Assembly (NCBI GenBank): GCA_947505025.1 | Contig: CANNIJ010000027.1 | Location: 1-16,391 of the forward strand | From: Legionellaceae bacterium | GTDB lineage: Bacteria > Pseudomonadota > Gammaproteobacteria > Legionellales > Legionellaceae | DNA: 16,391 nt | Direction of reading: 5' to 3' | Part shown: positions 1-6,700 of the stretch, one piece after another | How the letters are laid out: each line of letters opens with the position of its first letter | Position numbering within the stretch: position 1 is the stretch's first letter | The notes under the pieces: model-generated | Told to the model about the DNA's origin: nothing | The model's database searches: none | Seen by the model: the letters and a program-made list of their open reading frames with translations, nothing else | Translations under genes and position numbers: made by a program

Positions 1-149
1 AAACCGGGTTCAATTAAGCCACACACGAAGTTTATGGCAGAAGTATATGTGTTGTCTAAAGATGAAGGTGGTCGACATACACCATTTTTTAATGGTTACC
101 GTCCACAGTTTTACTTTAGAACGACAGATGTGACCGGAACCTGCGACTT
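1..149 (+). repeat. Terminal direct repeat, left copy (inside tuf)
   Basis: These 149 bases are identical, base for base, to the last 149 bases of the window (16243-16391), in the same orientation. Both copies lie inside tuf in the same reading frame, beginning at codon 297 of EF-Tu. This is what is expected if a sequence passing through duplicated tuf genes was closed on itself during assembly. No inverted ends, target-site duplication or phage-type genes accompany it. Confidence 0.97.
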
Positions 150-303
150 GCCGGAAGGTATTGAGATGGTAATGCCAGGAGACAACGTGCAGTTGCAAGT
201 GAATCTACATTCACCAATCGCAATGGACGAAGGCTTACGTTTCGCAATACGAGAAGGTGGACGTACTGTTGGTGCTGGCGTTGTTGCTAAAATTATTGAG
301 TAA
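1..303 (+). CDS. tuf: Elongation factor Tu, C-terminal fragment (5' end cut by window edge)
   Basis: EF-Tu carries aminoacyl-tRNA to the ribosomal A site as a GTP-bound complex. Only the last 100 codons are here, read in frame from base 1 to the TAA at 301-303. They cover the end of domain 2 and domain 3, including the family stretch GGRHTPFF, the [14 protein letters not shown] segment and the C-terminal end [10 protein letters not shown]. The truncation is a window-edge effect, not a mutation. The residues continue exactly from codon 345 of the tuf at the other end of the window, and the joined protein would be 396 residues against 394 in E. coli. By synteny this is the tufB-type copy upstream of tRNA-Trp and secE. 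If the contig has been falsely closed, this end may be a mosaic or consensus of both tuf copies. Confidence 0.96.
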   Translation, partial: KPGSIKPHTKFMAEVYVLSKDEGGRHTPFFNGYRPQFYFRTTDVTGTCDLPEGIEMVMPGDNVQLQVNLHSPIAMDEGLRFAIREGGRTVGAGVVAKIIE

Positions 304-313
304 TGATTTTGTG

Positions 314-344
314 TGATGTGCCACTGGTATTAAGTGGCGCATCA
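314..344 (+). terminator. Strong hairpin between tuf and tRNA-Trp (terminator-like or processing site)
   Basis: The arms 314-325 (TGATGTGCCACT) and 333-344 (AGTGGCGCATCA) pair over 12 bp with a single G-U and a 7-nt loop. The hairpin starts 10 nt after the tuf stop and ends 8 nt before the tRNA. No T-run follows (the next bases are ATAATGAT), so it does not look like an efficient intrinsic terminator. It could protect the 3' end of tuf mRNA, be an RNase III or RNase E processing site separating tuf from the tRNA, or act as a partial attenuator. The pairing is seen; the role is inferred. Confidence 0.6.
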
Positions 345-352
345 ATAATGAT

Positions 353-428
353 AGGCCAGTAGCTCAATTGGCAGAGTGGCGGTCTCCAAAACCGCAGGTT
401 GGGGGTTCGAAGCCCTCCTGGCCTGCCA
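353..428 (+). tRNA. trpT: tRNA-Trp (anticodon CCA)
   Basis: A complete 76-nt cloverleaf can be folded by hand. The acceptor stem is AGGCCAG (353-359) with CTGGCCT (418-424), the D stem GCTC/GAGT (362-365/374-377), the anticodon stem GCGGT/ACCGC (379-383/391-395) with loop CTCCAAA, and the T stem 401-405/413-417 with loop TTCGAAG. The anticodon CCA at 386-388 reads UGG (Trp). Discriminator G425 and an encoded CCA tail (426-428) are present. It sits between tuf and secE, the usual place for trpT in many gammaproteobacteria. No promoter of its own was recognised in the 49-nt gap after tuf, so co-transcription with tuf and release by tRNA processing is likely. Confidence 0.97.
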
Positions 429-443
429 ACTATCAGAGTTATA

Positions 444-818
444 ATGAAAGATAATGAAATAAATTCTAAGTTTAATCTACGCGATGCTGCACTCTGGGGC
501 GCGGTTGCGGTGCTCACTTGTTTCGCTTTTTATGGAACGTACGCCTATAGTTTGTCTGCTCCAATTAAGGCGATTGTTTGGATTGGATGGTTGGTTTTCA
601 GTATGGCTTTTGCTTTTTTTACAGGAAAAGGGCAAGAGGTTTTCGCATTCGCAATTGAAGCAAAAATAGAATTGCAAAAAGTTGTTTGGCCGACGCGTCA
701 AGAAACAGTTCAAACCACGTCGATTGTCATGTTAATGGTCGTTGTCGCAGGCTTTGTCTTGTGGGGCGTAGATGCAGGCATGATGTGGACCATTGCTAAA
801 ATAACACATTTGGGTTGA
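444..818 (+). CDS. secE: Preprotein translocase subunit SecE
   Basis: SecE is the small essential clamp subunit of the SecYEG protein-export channel in the inner membrane. The 124-residue product (E. coli 127) has three hydrophobic segments at about residues 15-34, 41-60 and 92-112. The amphipathic cytoplasmic helix before the third ends in the family signature [10 protein letters not shown] (about 79-88). This three-helix form is the gammaproteobacterial type; most bacteria keep only the last helix. The ATG at 444 was chosen because the longer in-frame start at 399 lies inside tRNA-Trp. Only 15 nt separate the tRNA 3' end from this ATG, with a weak AGAG at 435-438 as the only Shine-Dalgarno-like element. 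nusG follows 7 nt after the stop, matching the conserved secE-nusG operon. Confidence 0.96.
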   Translation: MKDNEINSKFNLRDAALWGAVAVLTCFAFYGTYAYSLSAPIKAIVWIGWLVFSMAFAFFTGKGQEVFAFAIEAKIELQKVVWPTRQETVQTTSIVMLMVVVAGFVLWGVDAGMMWTIAKITHLG

Positions 819-825
819 GACGACA

Positions 826-1371
826 GTGGAAGAGCAAAAAACTAAACAGTGGTATGTTGTACATGCTTATTCGGGTTACGAAAATTTTGTAATGCGTGAA
901 ATAATATCACGAACAGAGCGTCATTCATTTCAAAACAAAATTGGAGAGGTCGTAGTGCCTTCCGAAGACGTTGTCGAAATGCGCGCTGGACAAAAGCGTA
1001 AAAGCACCAGAAAATTTTTCCCGGGATATGTCCTGGTTAATATGGTCATGGATGATGAGACATGGCATATGGTTCGTGCAATCCCTCGCGTTTTAGGTTT
1101 CATCGGCGGGACCAGTCAAACACCAACGCCGATTACCGATAAAGAAGCTTGCGCTATTATGCAGCGTGTAGAAGAGGGCGTTACAAAGCCACGCCCAAGG
1201 ATTCTCTTTGAGCCTGGTGAAGTTGTACGTGTTAAAGAAGGTCCGTTTGTTGATTTTAATGGTGTTGTTGAAGAAGTAAATTACGAAAAAAGTCGACTGC
1301 GTGTTGCTGTGCTAATTTTTGGCCGGTCCACACCAGTAGAACTTGAGTTTAGTCAGGTTGAAAAAGCCTAA
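826..1371 (+). CDS. nusG: Transcription termination/antitermination factor NusG
   Basis: NusG binds the beta' clamp of RNA polymerase, suppresses pausing, and through its KOW domain contacts Rho or ribosomal protein S10. The product is 181 residues, the same as E. coli, and collinear with it. The N-terminal NGN domain (about 7-120) contains WYVVHAYSG, the [10 protein letters not shown] core strand and the RVLGFIGGT loop. The C-terminal KOW domain (about 128-181) contains [19 protein letters not shown] and ends [12 protein letters not shown]. The start is GTG at 826, 7 nt after the secE stop. No strong Shine-Dalgarno is visible, so translation is probably coupled to secE. The gene is intact and carries no extra domain. 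Confidence 0.98.
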   Translation: MEEQKTKQWYVVHAYSGYENFVMREIISRTERHSFQNKIGEVVVPSEDVVEMRAGQKRKSTRKFFPGYVLVNMVMDDETWHMVRAIPRVLGFIGGTSQTPTPITDKEACAIMQRVEEGVTKPRPRILFEPGEVVRVKEGPFVDFNGVVEEVNYEKSRLRVAVLIFGRSTPVELEFSQVEKA

Positions 1372-1382
1372 ATTTTATGTAA

Positions 1383-1428
1383 CCGGGGAGCCAATGGCAT
1401 GAACACTTGGCGTTATACCCATAAGGAG
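1383..1428 (+). promoter_or_regulatory. Probable L1-binding translational operator in the rplK leader
   Basis: In E. coli, free L1 represses rplKA by binding a 23S-rRNA-like hairpin just upstream of rplK. Here the 62-nt nusG-rplK gap can fold with GCCAA (1390-1394) pairing TTGGC (1407-1411). Below it GGG (1386-1388) can pair CCC (1418-1420). Between the two helices lies an asymmetric internal loop: A1389 on one side and GTTATA (1412-1417) on the other. That architecture, directly abutting the AAGGAG Shine-Dalgarno (1423-1428), fits an L1 site. The assignment rests on fold and position, not on a database match. Confidence 0.62.
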
Positions 1429-1433
1429 TCGTG

Positions 1434-1868
1434 ATGGCTAAAAAAGTAGAAGCATATATTAAGTTACAAGTTGCTGCAGGAAAAGCTAATCCAAGTCCAC
1501 CCGTTGGTCCAGCATTGGGGCAACGCGGTGTAAACATTATGGAGTTTTGTAAAGCATTTAATGCTGCAACCCAAGCAATGGAAGTAGGTTTACCTATTCC
1601 TGTCGTTATTACAGTTTATAGTGATCGCAGTTTCACCTTCATTCTCAAAACCCCGCCAGCATCAGTTTTACTGAAAAAAGCGGCTGGTTTGAAAAGCGGT
1701 AGTGCAACACCTAATACTAAAAAAGTTGCAGTGCTTCAGCGCGCTCAACTTGAAGAAATTGCTAAAATGAAGGAGCCGGATTTAACCGCGGCTAATCTAG
1801 ATGCTGCCGTACGTACAATTGCAGGTACTGCACGTAGCATGGGTATTGATGTTGAAGGCGTAGTATAA
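1434..1868 (+). CDS. rplK: 50S ribosomal protein L11
   Basis: L11 binds the GTPase-associated centre of 23S rRNA at the stalk base. It is needed for factor-dependent GTP hydrolysis and for RelA activation by uncharged tRNA. The 144-residue product (E. coli 142) has the N-terminal domain with the proline-rich helix [10 protein letters not shown] (21-30) and GVNIMEFCK (32-40). The C-terminal rRNA-binding domain contains [13 protein letters not shown] (73-85) and ends in [14 protein letters not shown] 1434 is preferred over the in-frame GTG at 1431: AAGGAG (1423-1428) is 5 nt from the ATG but only 2 nt from the GTG, and the family starts MAKK. rplA follows after 9 nt. Confidence 0.98.
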   Translation: MAKKVEAYIKLQVAAGKANPSPPVGPALGQRGVNIMEFCKAFNAATQAMEVGLPIPVVITVYSDRSFTFILKTPPASVLLKKAAGLKSGSATPNTKKVAVLQRAQLEEIAKMKEPDLTAANLDAAVRTIAGTARSMGIDVEGVV

Positions 1869-1877
1869 GGGGCGATC

Positions 1878-2573
1878 ATGACAGCACTAACTAAAAAGCA
1901 AAAAAAGATAAACGAAAGCGTTAAATTCAATCAGCCATACAAAGCTGCTGACGCGATAAATAAGCTCAAAGAATTTGCAAGTAAGAATTTCCGAGAGGGT
2001 GTAGACATTGCCGTTAATTTAGGTGTTGACCCACGTAAATCTGATCAATCCGTTCGGGCGTCAACAAATTTACCCCGTGGAACAGGTAAAACAGTGCGGG
2101 TTGCTGTTTTTGCGCAAGGTGATAATGCAACGAAGGCAAAAGATGCGGGTGCAGATCTTGTCGGTTTCGAAGATCTCGCAGAGCAAATTAAAGCGGGTGA
2201 AATGAACTTCGACGTAGTGATTGCGACACCAGATGCTATGCGAATTGTTGGTCAACTGGGTCAGATTCTTGGTCCAAGAGGACTCATGCCGAATCCAAAA
2301 GTGGGTACAGTAACAATGAACGTTGCTGGTGCTGTTGCTGATGCAAAATCTGGACAAGTACGTTATCGTGCAGATAAAAACGGAATAATACACTGTACCG
2401 TTGGTAAAGCTGATTTCGAAACAGAACACCTTATTGAAAATATGGTGGCACTATTAGCTGATCTCAAGAAAGCTAAGCCAGCATCTTCAAAAGGTGTATA
2501 TATAAAGAAAATTACATTATCTACAACAATGGGCCCTGGTCTTGTAGTTGACCCTGCTTCAATTGTAGTGTAA
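1878..2573 (+). CDS. rplA: 50S ribosomal protein L1
   Basis: L1 forms the mobile L1 stalk of the large subunit that helps deacylated tRNA leave the E site. In this operon it is also the likely repressor of its own mRNA. The 231-residue product (E. coli 234) is full length, with the RGTGK segment (about residues 67-71) and the family signature [18 protein letters not shown] in domain II, then return to domain I and the end [15 protein letters not shown]. The AAGGGG Shine-Dalgarno (1867-1872) overlaps the rplK stop and is 5 nt from the ATG, so the two genes are translationally coupled. The last 25 bases of the gene also carry the promoter for rplJL (see 2548-2576). Confidence 0.97.
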   Translation: MTALTKKQKKINESVKFNQPYKAADAINKLKEFASKNFREGVDIAVNLGVDPRKSDQSVRASTNLPRGTGKTVRVAVFAQGDNATKAKDAGADLVGFEDLAEQIKAGEMNFDVVIATPDAMRIVGQLGQILGPRGLMPNPKVGTVTMNVAGAVADAKSGQVRYRADKNGIIHCTVGKADFETEHLIENMVALLADLKKAKPASSKGVYIKKITLSTTMGPGLVVDPASIVV

Positions 2574-2576
2574 AAT
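2548..2576 (+). promoter_or_regulatory. Candidate sigma-70 promoter for rplJL-rpoBC (PL10-like)
   Basis: The -35 box TTGACC (2548-2553, 5/6 to consensus), a 17-bp spacer, and the -10 box TAAAAT (2571-2576, 5/6) together predict a start near 2583. The -35 lies in the rplA coding sequence and the -10 overlaps its TAA stop. The predicted transcript would begin just upstream of the L10 leader, where E. coli places its PL10 promoter. The boxes are seen; activity is inferred. Confidence 0.65.
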
Positions 2577-2593
2577 ATTTTCCCATTTTAACG

Positions 2594-2740
2594 CTTTCAC
2601 GGCATAGACTTCGGTTCCATGCCGTCGAAGACCGCAGGTGCGAAAGCTTAATGTCCTGCGCAGACGGTGAACCGGCTCCTAAATATTAGAGACGGCCACC
2701 ATAACAATCAAACCCTTGGGTTTGAACAACTTAGGAGGTC
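2594..2740 (+). promoter_or_regulatory. L10 leader: ribosomal protein L10(L12)4 autoregulatory element
   Basis: The 173-nt rplA-rplJ gap carries the gammaproteobacterial L10 leader, to which the L10-L7/L12 complex binds to repress rplJL translation. A first hairpin pairs CGGCAT (2600-2605) with ATGCCG (2619-2624). The core has TCGAAGACCGCAGG, GCGAAAGC and CCTGCGCAGACGG in the same order as E. coli. There CCGTC (2622-2626) can pair GACGG (2663-2667), and CGCAGG (2633-2638) pairs CCTGCG (2655-2660), with purine-rich internal loops between them. The two CCG arms overlap at 2622-2624, so some pairings may be alternatives. A small hairpin (2709-2724, CAAACC/GGTTTG) stands 8 nt before the AGGAGGT Shine-Dalgarno (2733-2739). 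This is a strong call from recognisable conserved sequence. Confidence 0.88.
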
Positions 2741-2746
2741 AGTAAC

Positions 2747-3271
2747 GTGACATTATCTCTCGCTGCAAAAAAAGCCGTGGTTGCGGAAGTTGCCGCAGTT
2801 GCCTCAAAGGCTATTTCGGCAGTTGTTGCTGATTATCGCGGTCTGACTGTCAATCAAATGACTCAATTACGTGCGCAAGCACGTAAAAGTGGCGTATATT
2901 TGCGTGTTGTTCCTAATACGCTTACACGTCGCGCATTTGAAAAGACGGATTTTGCCTGTTTGAATGATGAATTGGTTGGTCCTTTATTTATCGCTCTGTC
3001 CATGGAGTCTCCTGGCGACGCAGCAAGATTACTAAAGGAATATTCAAAAACATTCGAAAAGCTAGAAGTTAAAGCCCTATCTGTTGGTGGAAAGGTCTAT
3101 GGACCACTGCAACTTGAAGCAGTTGCTAATCTTCCAACAAAACCTGAGGCAATTGCTAAGCTCATGTATGTAATGAAGGCTCCAATCGAGAAATTTGTGC
3201 GTACGCTGTCCGAACCTCATGCAAAACTGGTGAGAACGGTTGCTGCAATCAAAGATCAAAAAGCGGGATAA
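2747..3271 (+). CDS. rplJ: 50S ribosomal protein L10
   Basis: L10 anchors the L7/L12 dimers to the stalk base of the large subunit. As a complex with L7/L12 it represses its own mRNA through the leader upstream. The 174-residue product (E. coli 165) is collinear with the family: the N-terminal rRNA-binding domain with SAVVADYRGLTVNQMTQLR and VVPNTLTRRA, the VGPLFIALS strand, and a C-terminal helix (about residues 136-172) that binds the L7/L12 dimers. The extra length is mainly in that helical C-terminus. Whether it accommodates more L7/L12 dimers than in E. coli cannot be told by eye. The start is GTG at 2747, placed 7 nt after a near-perfect AGGAGGT. Confidence 0.97.
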   Translation: MTLSLAAKKAVVAEVAAVASKAISAVVADYRGLTVNQMTQLRAQARKSGVYLRVVPNTLTRRAFEKTDFACLNDELVGPLFIALSMESPGDAARLLKEYSKTFEKLEVKALSVGGKVYGPLQLEAVANLPTKPEAIAKLMYVMKAPIEKFVRTLSEPHAKLVRTVAAIKDQKAG

Positions 3272-3314
3272 ACCAGATAATCATAAATTATATTTATAAC
3301 TGAAGGAGCTAGAA

Positions 3315-3689
3315 ATGGCTGTGTCAAAAAATGAAATTCTAGAAACTATTTCTAATATGTCTGTAATGGAAGTCGTTGAGCTTATCGAAGCAATGGAAGA
3401 AAAGTTCAATGTATCTGCTGCCGCTGTATCCGTAGCTGCTGCTGCGCCTGCCGCTGCTGCTGCTGCTGCAGAAGAACAAACAGAATTTGATGTTGTTCTG
3501 AAAAGCTTTGGCGAAAACAAAGTTGGCGTAATTAAAGTTGTTCGAACTATCACAGGTCTTGGCTTAAAAGAAGCGAAAGATCTTGTTGAGGGCGCGCCTT
3601 CAACAGTTAAAGAAGGTGTCTCAAAAGCAGATGCTGCTGATATCAAAAAACAACTTGAAGAAGCTGGCGCTGCCGCAGACGTTAAATAA
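3315..3689 (+). CDS. rplL: 50S ribosomal protein L7/L12
   Basis: L7/L12 is the multicopy stalk protein that recruits EF-Tu, EF-G and the initiation and release factors and stimulates their GTPases. The 124-residue acidic product (E. coli 121) has the N-terminal dimerisation domain (about 1-33, [20 protein letters not shown]). A flexible hinge rich in Ala (about 34-53) is encoded partly by a short run of GCT codons near 3450-3470. The compact C-terminal factor-binding domain has [28 protein letters not shown] Shine-Dalgarno (3302-3308) lies 6 nt before the ATG, strong as expected for a protein needed in several copies per ribosome. The 43-nt gap after rplJ is AT-rich and shows no other element. 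Confidence 0.98.
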   Translation: MAVSKNEILETISNMSVMEVVELIEAMEEKFNVSAAAVSVAAAAPAAAAAAAEEQTEFDVVLKSFGENKVGVIKVVRTITGLGLKEAKDLVEGAPSTVKEGVSKADAADIKKQLEEAGAAADVK

Positions 3690-3711
3690 CGACAAACAGT
3701 ATAGTTTGATT

Positions 3712-3737
3712 ACCCAGCCATGTGGTCATGGCTGGGT
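3712..3737 (+). terminator. rplL-rpoB intergenic hairpin (attenuator and/or RNase III site)
   Basis: ACCCAGCCATG (3712-3722) pairs perfectly with CATGGCTGGGT (3727-3737) around a TGGT tetraloop: 11 bp, largely G-C. Only a short TTT (3737-3739) follows, so termination would be partial. In E. coli the same gap holds an attenuator that lets only a fraction of transcripts enter rpoBC, plus an RNase III processing site. This hairpin is the obvious candidate for that role here, lowering polymerase subunit output relative to L7/L12. Confidence 0.78.
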
Positions 3738-3778
3738 TTACGTGTTTGAAGAGACCAATTATTTAAAGAGGAACCACC

Positions 3779-6700
3779 ATGGCCGATGCAGTTGCAACCC
3801 ACCAATTCTCTCATGCCGAGAAAAAACGATTTCGCAAGAGCTTTGGTAGACAAACGGATAAAATGGAAATCCCAAATCTCCTCGAAATTCAGCTCAAATC
3901 ATATCATGATTTTTTACAACCAAACGGAACATTAGCATCACAAGTTAATACAGGCCTACATTCTGCCTTTGCTTCTGTTTTCCCAATACAAAGCTTCTCT
4001 GGACAAGCTCGACTTGAGTATGTCAGTTATAGCTTAGGTGAATCTGCTTTTGATGTCCGGGAATGTAAATTAAGAGGCCTGACCTATTCAGCACCCCTGC
4101 GTGTTAAAGTACGATTAATTGTTTTAGATAAAGACGCACCTGGTGAACCCAAGCCAGTAAAAGATATTCGAGAGCAAGATGTATTTATGGGTGAAATTCC
4201 CTTAATGACAGAGGTTGGTACATTTGTTGTTAATGGCACAGAGCGTGTTGTTGTTTCTCAGTTACATCGTTCCCCAGGTGTTATATTTGAACATGACAAA
4301 GGAAAAACGCACTCATCTGGTAAGTTGCTCTATTCTGCACGAATTATACCTTATCGTGGTTCATGGTTAGATTTTGAATTTGACCCAAAAGACTGTTTGT
4401 TTGCAAGAATCGATAGGCGCCGTAAATTGCCTGTTAGTATTTTACTCCGAGCACTCGGGTACGATAACGAAGCTATTCTGTCTGAGTTCTTCGAATTTAC
4501 AAGTTGTCACTTTAAAAACAACGAGTTTCATATTGATTTAGTCCCAGCAAGATTACGTGGTGAGATTGCTTCTTTTGATATTATTGCACCTAAAACTGGT
4601 GCGGTCATTGTAGAACAAGGCCGACGGATCACAACGCGTCATATTCAAGTCATGGAAAAAGAGAACATGAAAGACTTGGTTATTCCTCGTGACTATTTGA
4701 TTGGGAAAGTTCTTGCTAAAAATTGTATAGACACCTTAACCGGAGAAGTGTTAGCTGGTGCGAATGATGAAATCACAGCAGAACTACTGACCCGTTTGTT
4801 GGAACACTCTATCCATCAATTTGAAATAATTTATACAAATGATCTTGATCATGGTTCTTATATTTCAGATACCTTAAGAGTAGACCCAACATCTTCGCAA
4901 ATCGATGGTCTTGTAGAAATTTATCGTATGATGCGTCCTGGTGAGCCACCAACAAAGGAAGCAGCAGAAGCATTATTTAAAAACCTGTTTTTCACTGAAG
5001 AGCGTTATGATCTATCCGCTGTTGGTCGAATGAAATTTAATCGACGTGTCGGTAGAAAAGAAGATACAGGTTCAGGTGTATTAAATAAAGAGGATATTCT
5101 TTCAGTTATTAAAACCTTAATTGATATTCGAAATGGTAATGGTTTAGTCGATGACATTGACCACCTTGGAAACCGACGTGTACGTAGTGTTGGCGAAATG
5201 GCGGAAAATCAGTTTCGAGTCGGTTTAGTTAGGGTTGAACGCGCTGTTAAAGAGCGCTTAAGCCTTGCCGAATCAGAAAACTTGATGCCACAAGATCTCA
5301 TCAATGCTAAACCGGTGTCAGCTGCAATTAAGGAATTTTTTGGTTCAAGTCAATTGTCACAGTTTATGGACCAAGTCAATCCATTGTCAGGCGTAACGCA
5401 TAAGCGCCGTGTTTCAGCGTTAGGCCCAGGCGGTCTAACACGAGAGCGAGCAGGTTTTGAGGTTCGTGACGTACATACAACCCATTATGGCAGGGTGTGT
5501 CCAATTGAGACACCAGAAGGACCAAACATTGGTCTTATCAATTCACTTTCTGTATATGCCCGAACGAATGCTTATGGCTTCATCGAAACCCCATGCATTA
5601 AAGTAGTTAATGGCTGTGTAACAACTGAAATTGAATATTTATCTGCAATTGAAGAAGTTGATTATTACATTGCTCAATCAAGTGTTGAACTTGATAGTAA
5701 AGGTAATATTATGGCTGATCTGGTTCCATGCAGACACCAGAATGAGTTTTCTCTCACGACACCAGATAAAATTAACTATATGGATGTTTCGGCTAAACAA
5801 ATCGTATCAGTTGCTGCATCACTTATTCCCTTTCTCGAGCATGATGATGCGAACAGGGCGTTAATGGGTTCTAACATGCAACGTCAAGCAGTTCCTACGC
5901 TACGGGCTGAAAAGCCATTGGTTGGCACTGGGATGGAGCGTACCGTTGCATCTGATTCTGGCGTATCCGTTGTAGCCAAGCGTGGCGGAATCATTGATTT
6001 AGTTGACGCATCTCGAATTGTAGTTCGAGTAAACGATAAAGAAACCACTGCAGGTGAAACTGGGGTTGATATTTATAACCTAACAAAATATTTTAGATCT
6101 AATCAAGATACGTGTATTAATCAGGTTCCAATTGTCAGTAAAGGGGACACAATCCGTCGTGGTGATATTCTCGCAGATGGTCCTTGCACAGATATGGGTG
6201 AATTGGCCCTAGGTCAAAATCTTCTCGTGGCATTCATGCCTTGGAATGGATATAACTTCGAGGATTCCATTTTAATTTCTGAGCGCATTGTACAAGAAGA
6301 TAGATTTACATCTATTCATATTGAAGAGTTGACGTGTATAGCACGCGATACGAAATTAGGTACAGAAGAAATTACCGCTGACATACCGAATGTAGGTGAG
6401 TCTGCTTTGGCTAGTCTTGATGACTCAGGGGTTGTTTACATTGGCGCCGAAATTTCCGCGGGCGATATTCTTGTCGGAAAAGTTACACCAAAAGGTGAAA
6501 CACAGCTTACACCAGAGGAAAAATTGCTTCGTGCAATTTTCGGAGAAAAAGCTTCGGACGTTAAAGATTCTTCTCTTCGTGTGCCTTCTGGTATGAATGG
6601 TACAGTTATCGATGTTCAGGTGTTTACACGCGATGGTTTAGAAAAAGATGCGCGTGCTAAAAGTATTGAAGAAGAACAGCTGGCACGTGTTCGTAAAGAC

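Noticed and set aside
399..443. Longer SecE starting at 399
   Set aside because: This start lies inside tRNA-Trp. The ATG at 444 gives the family-length protein.
1343..1380. Promoter for rplK at the end of nusG (TTGAGT or TTGAAA with AT-rich -10)
   Set aside because: No -10-like hexamer lies at 16-18 bp from either -35 candidate.
3440..3475. GCT-rich triplet repeat in rplL as a contingency or slippage locus
   Set aside because: It encodes the normal alanine-rich hinge of L7/L12. The run is short and broken by GCG, GCC and GCA codons.
3281..3646. Minus-strand open frame opposite rplL (121 codons, Ala/Ser-rich)
   Set aside because: It mirrors the alanine-rich rplL coding sequence. There is no family resemblance and no independent signals.
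3583..3849. Plus-strand open frame spanning the rplL-rpoB junction
   Set aside because: It overlaps the end of rplL and the start of rpoB in another frame and runs through the intergenic hairpin. No support as a gene.
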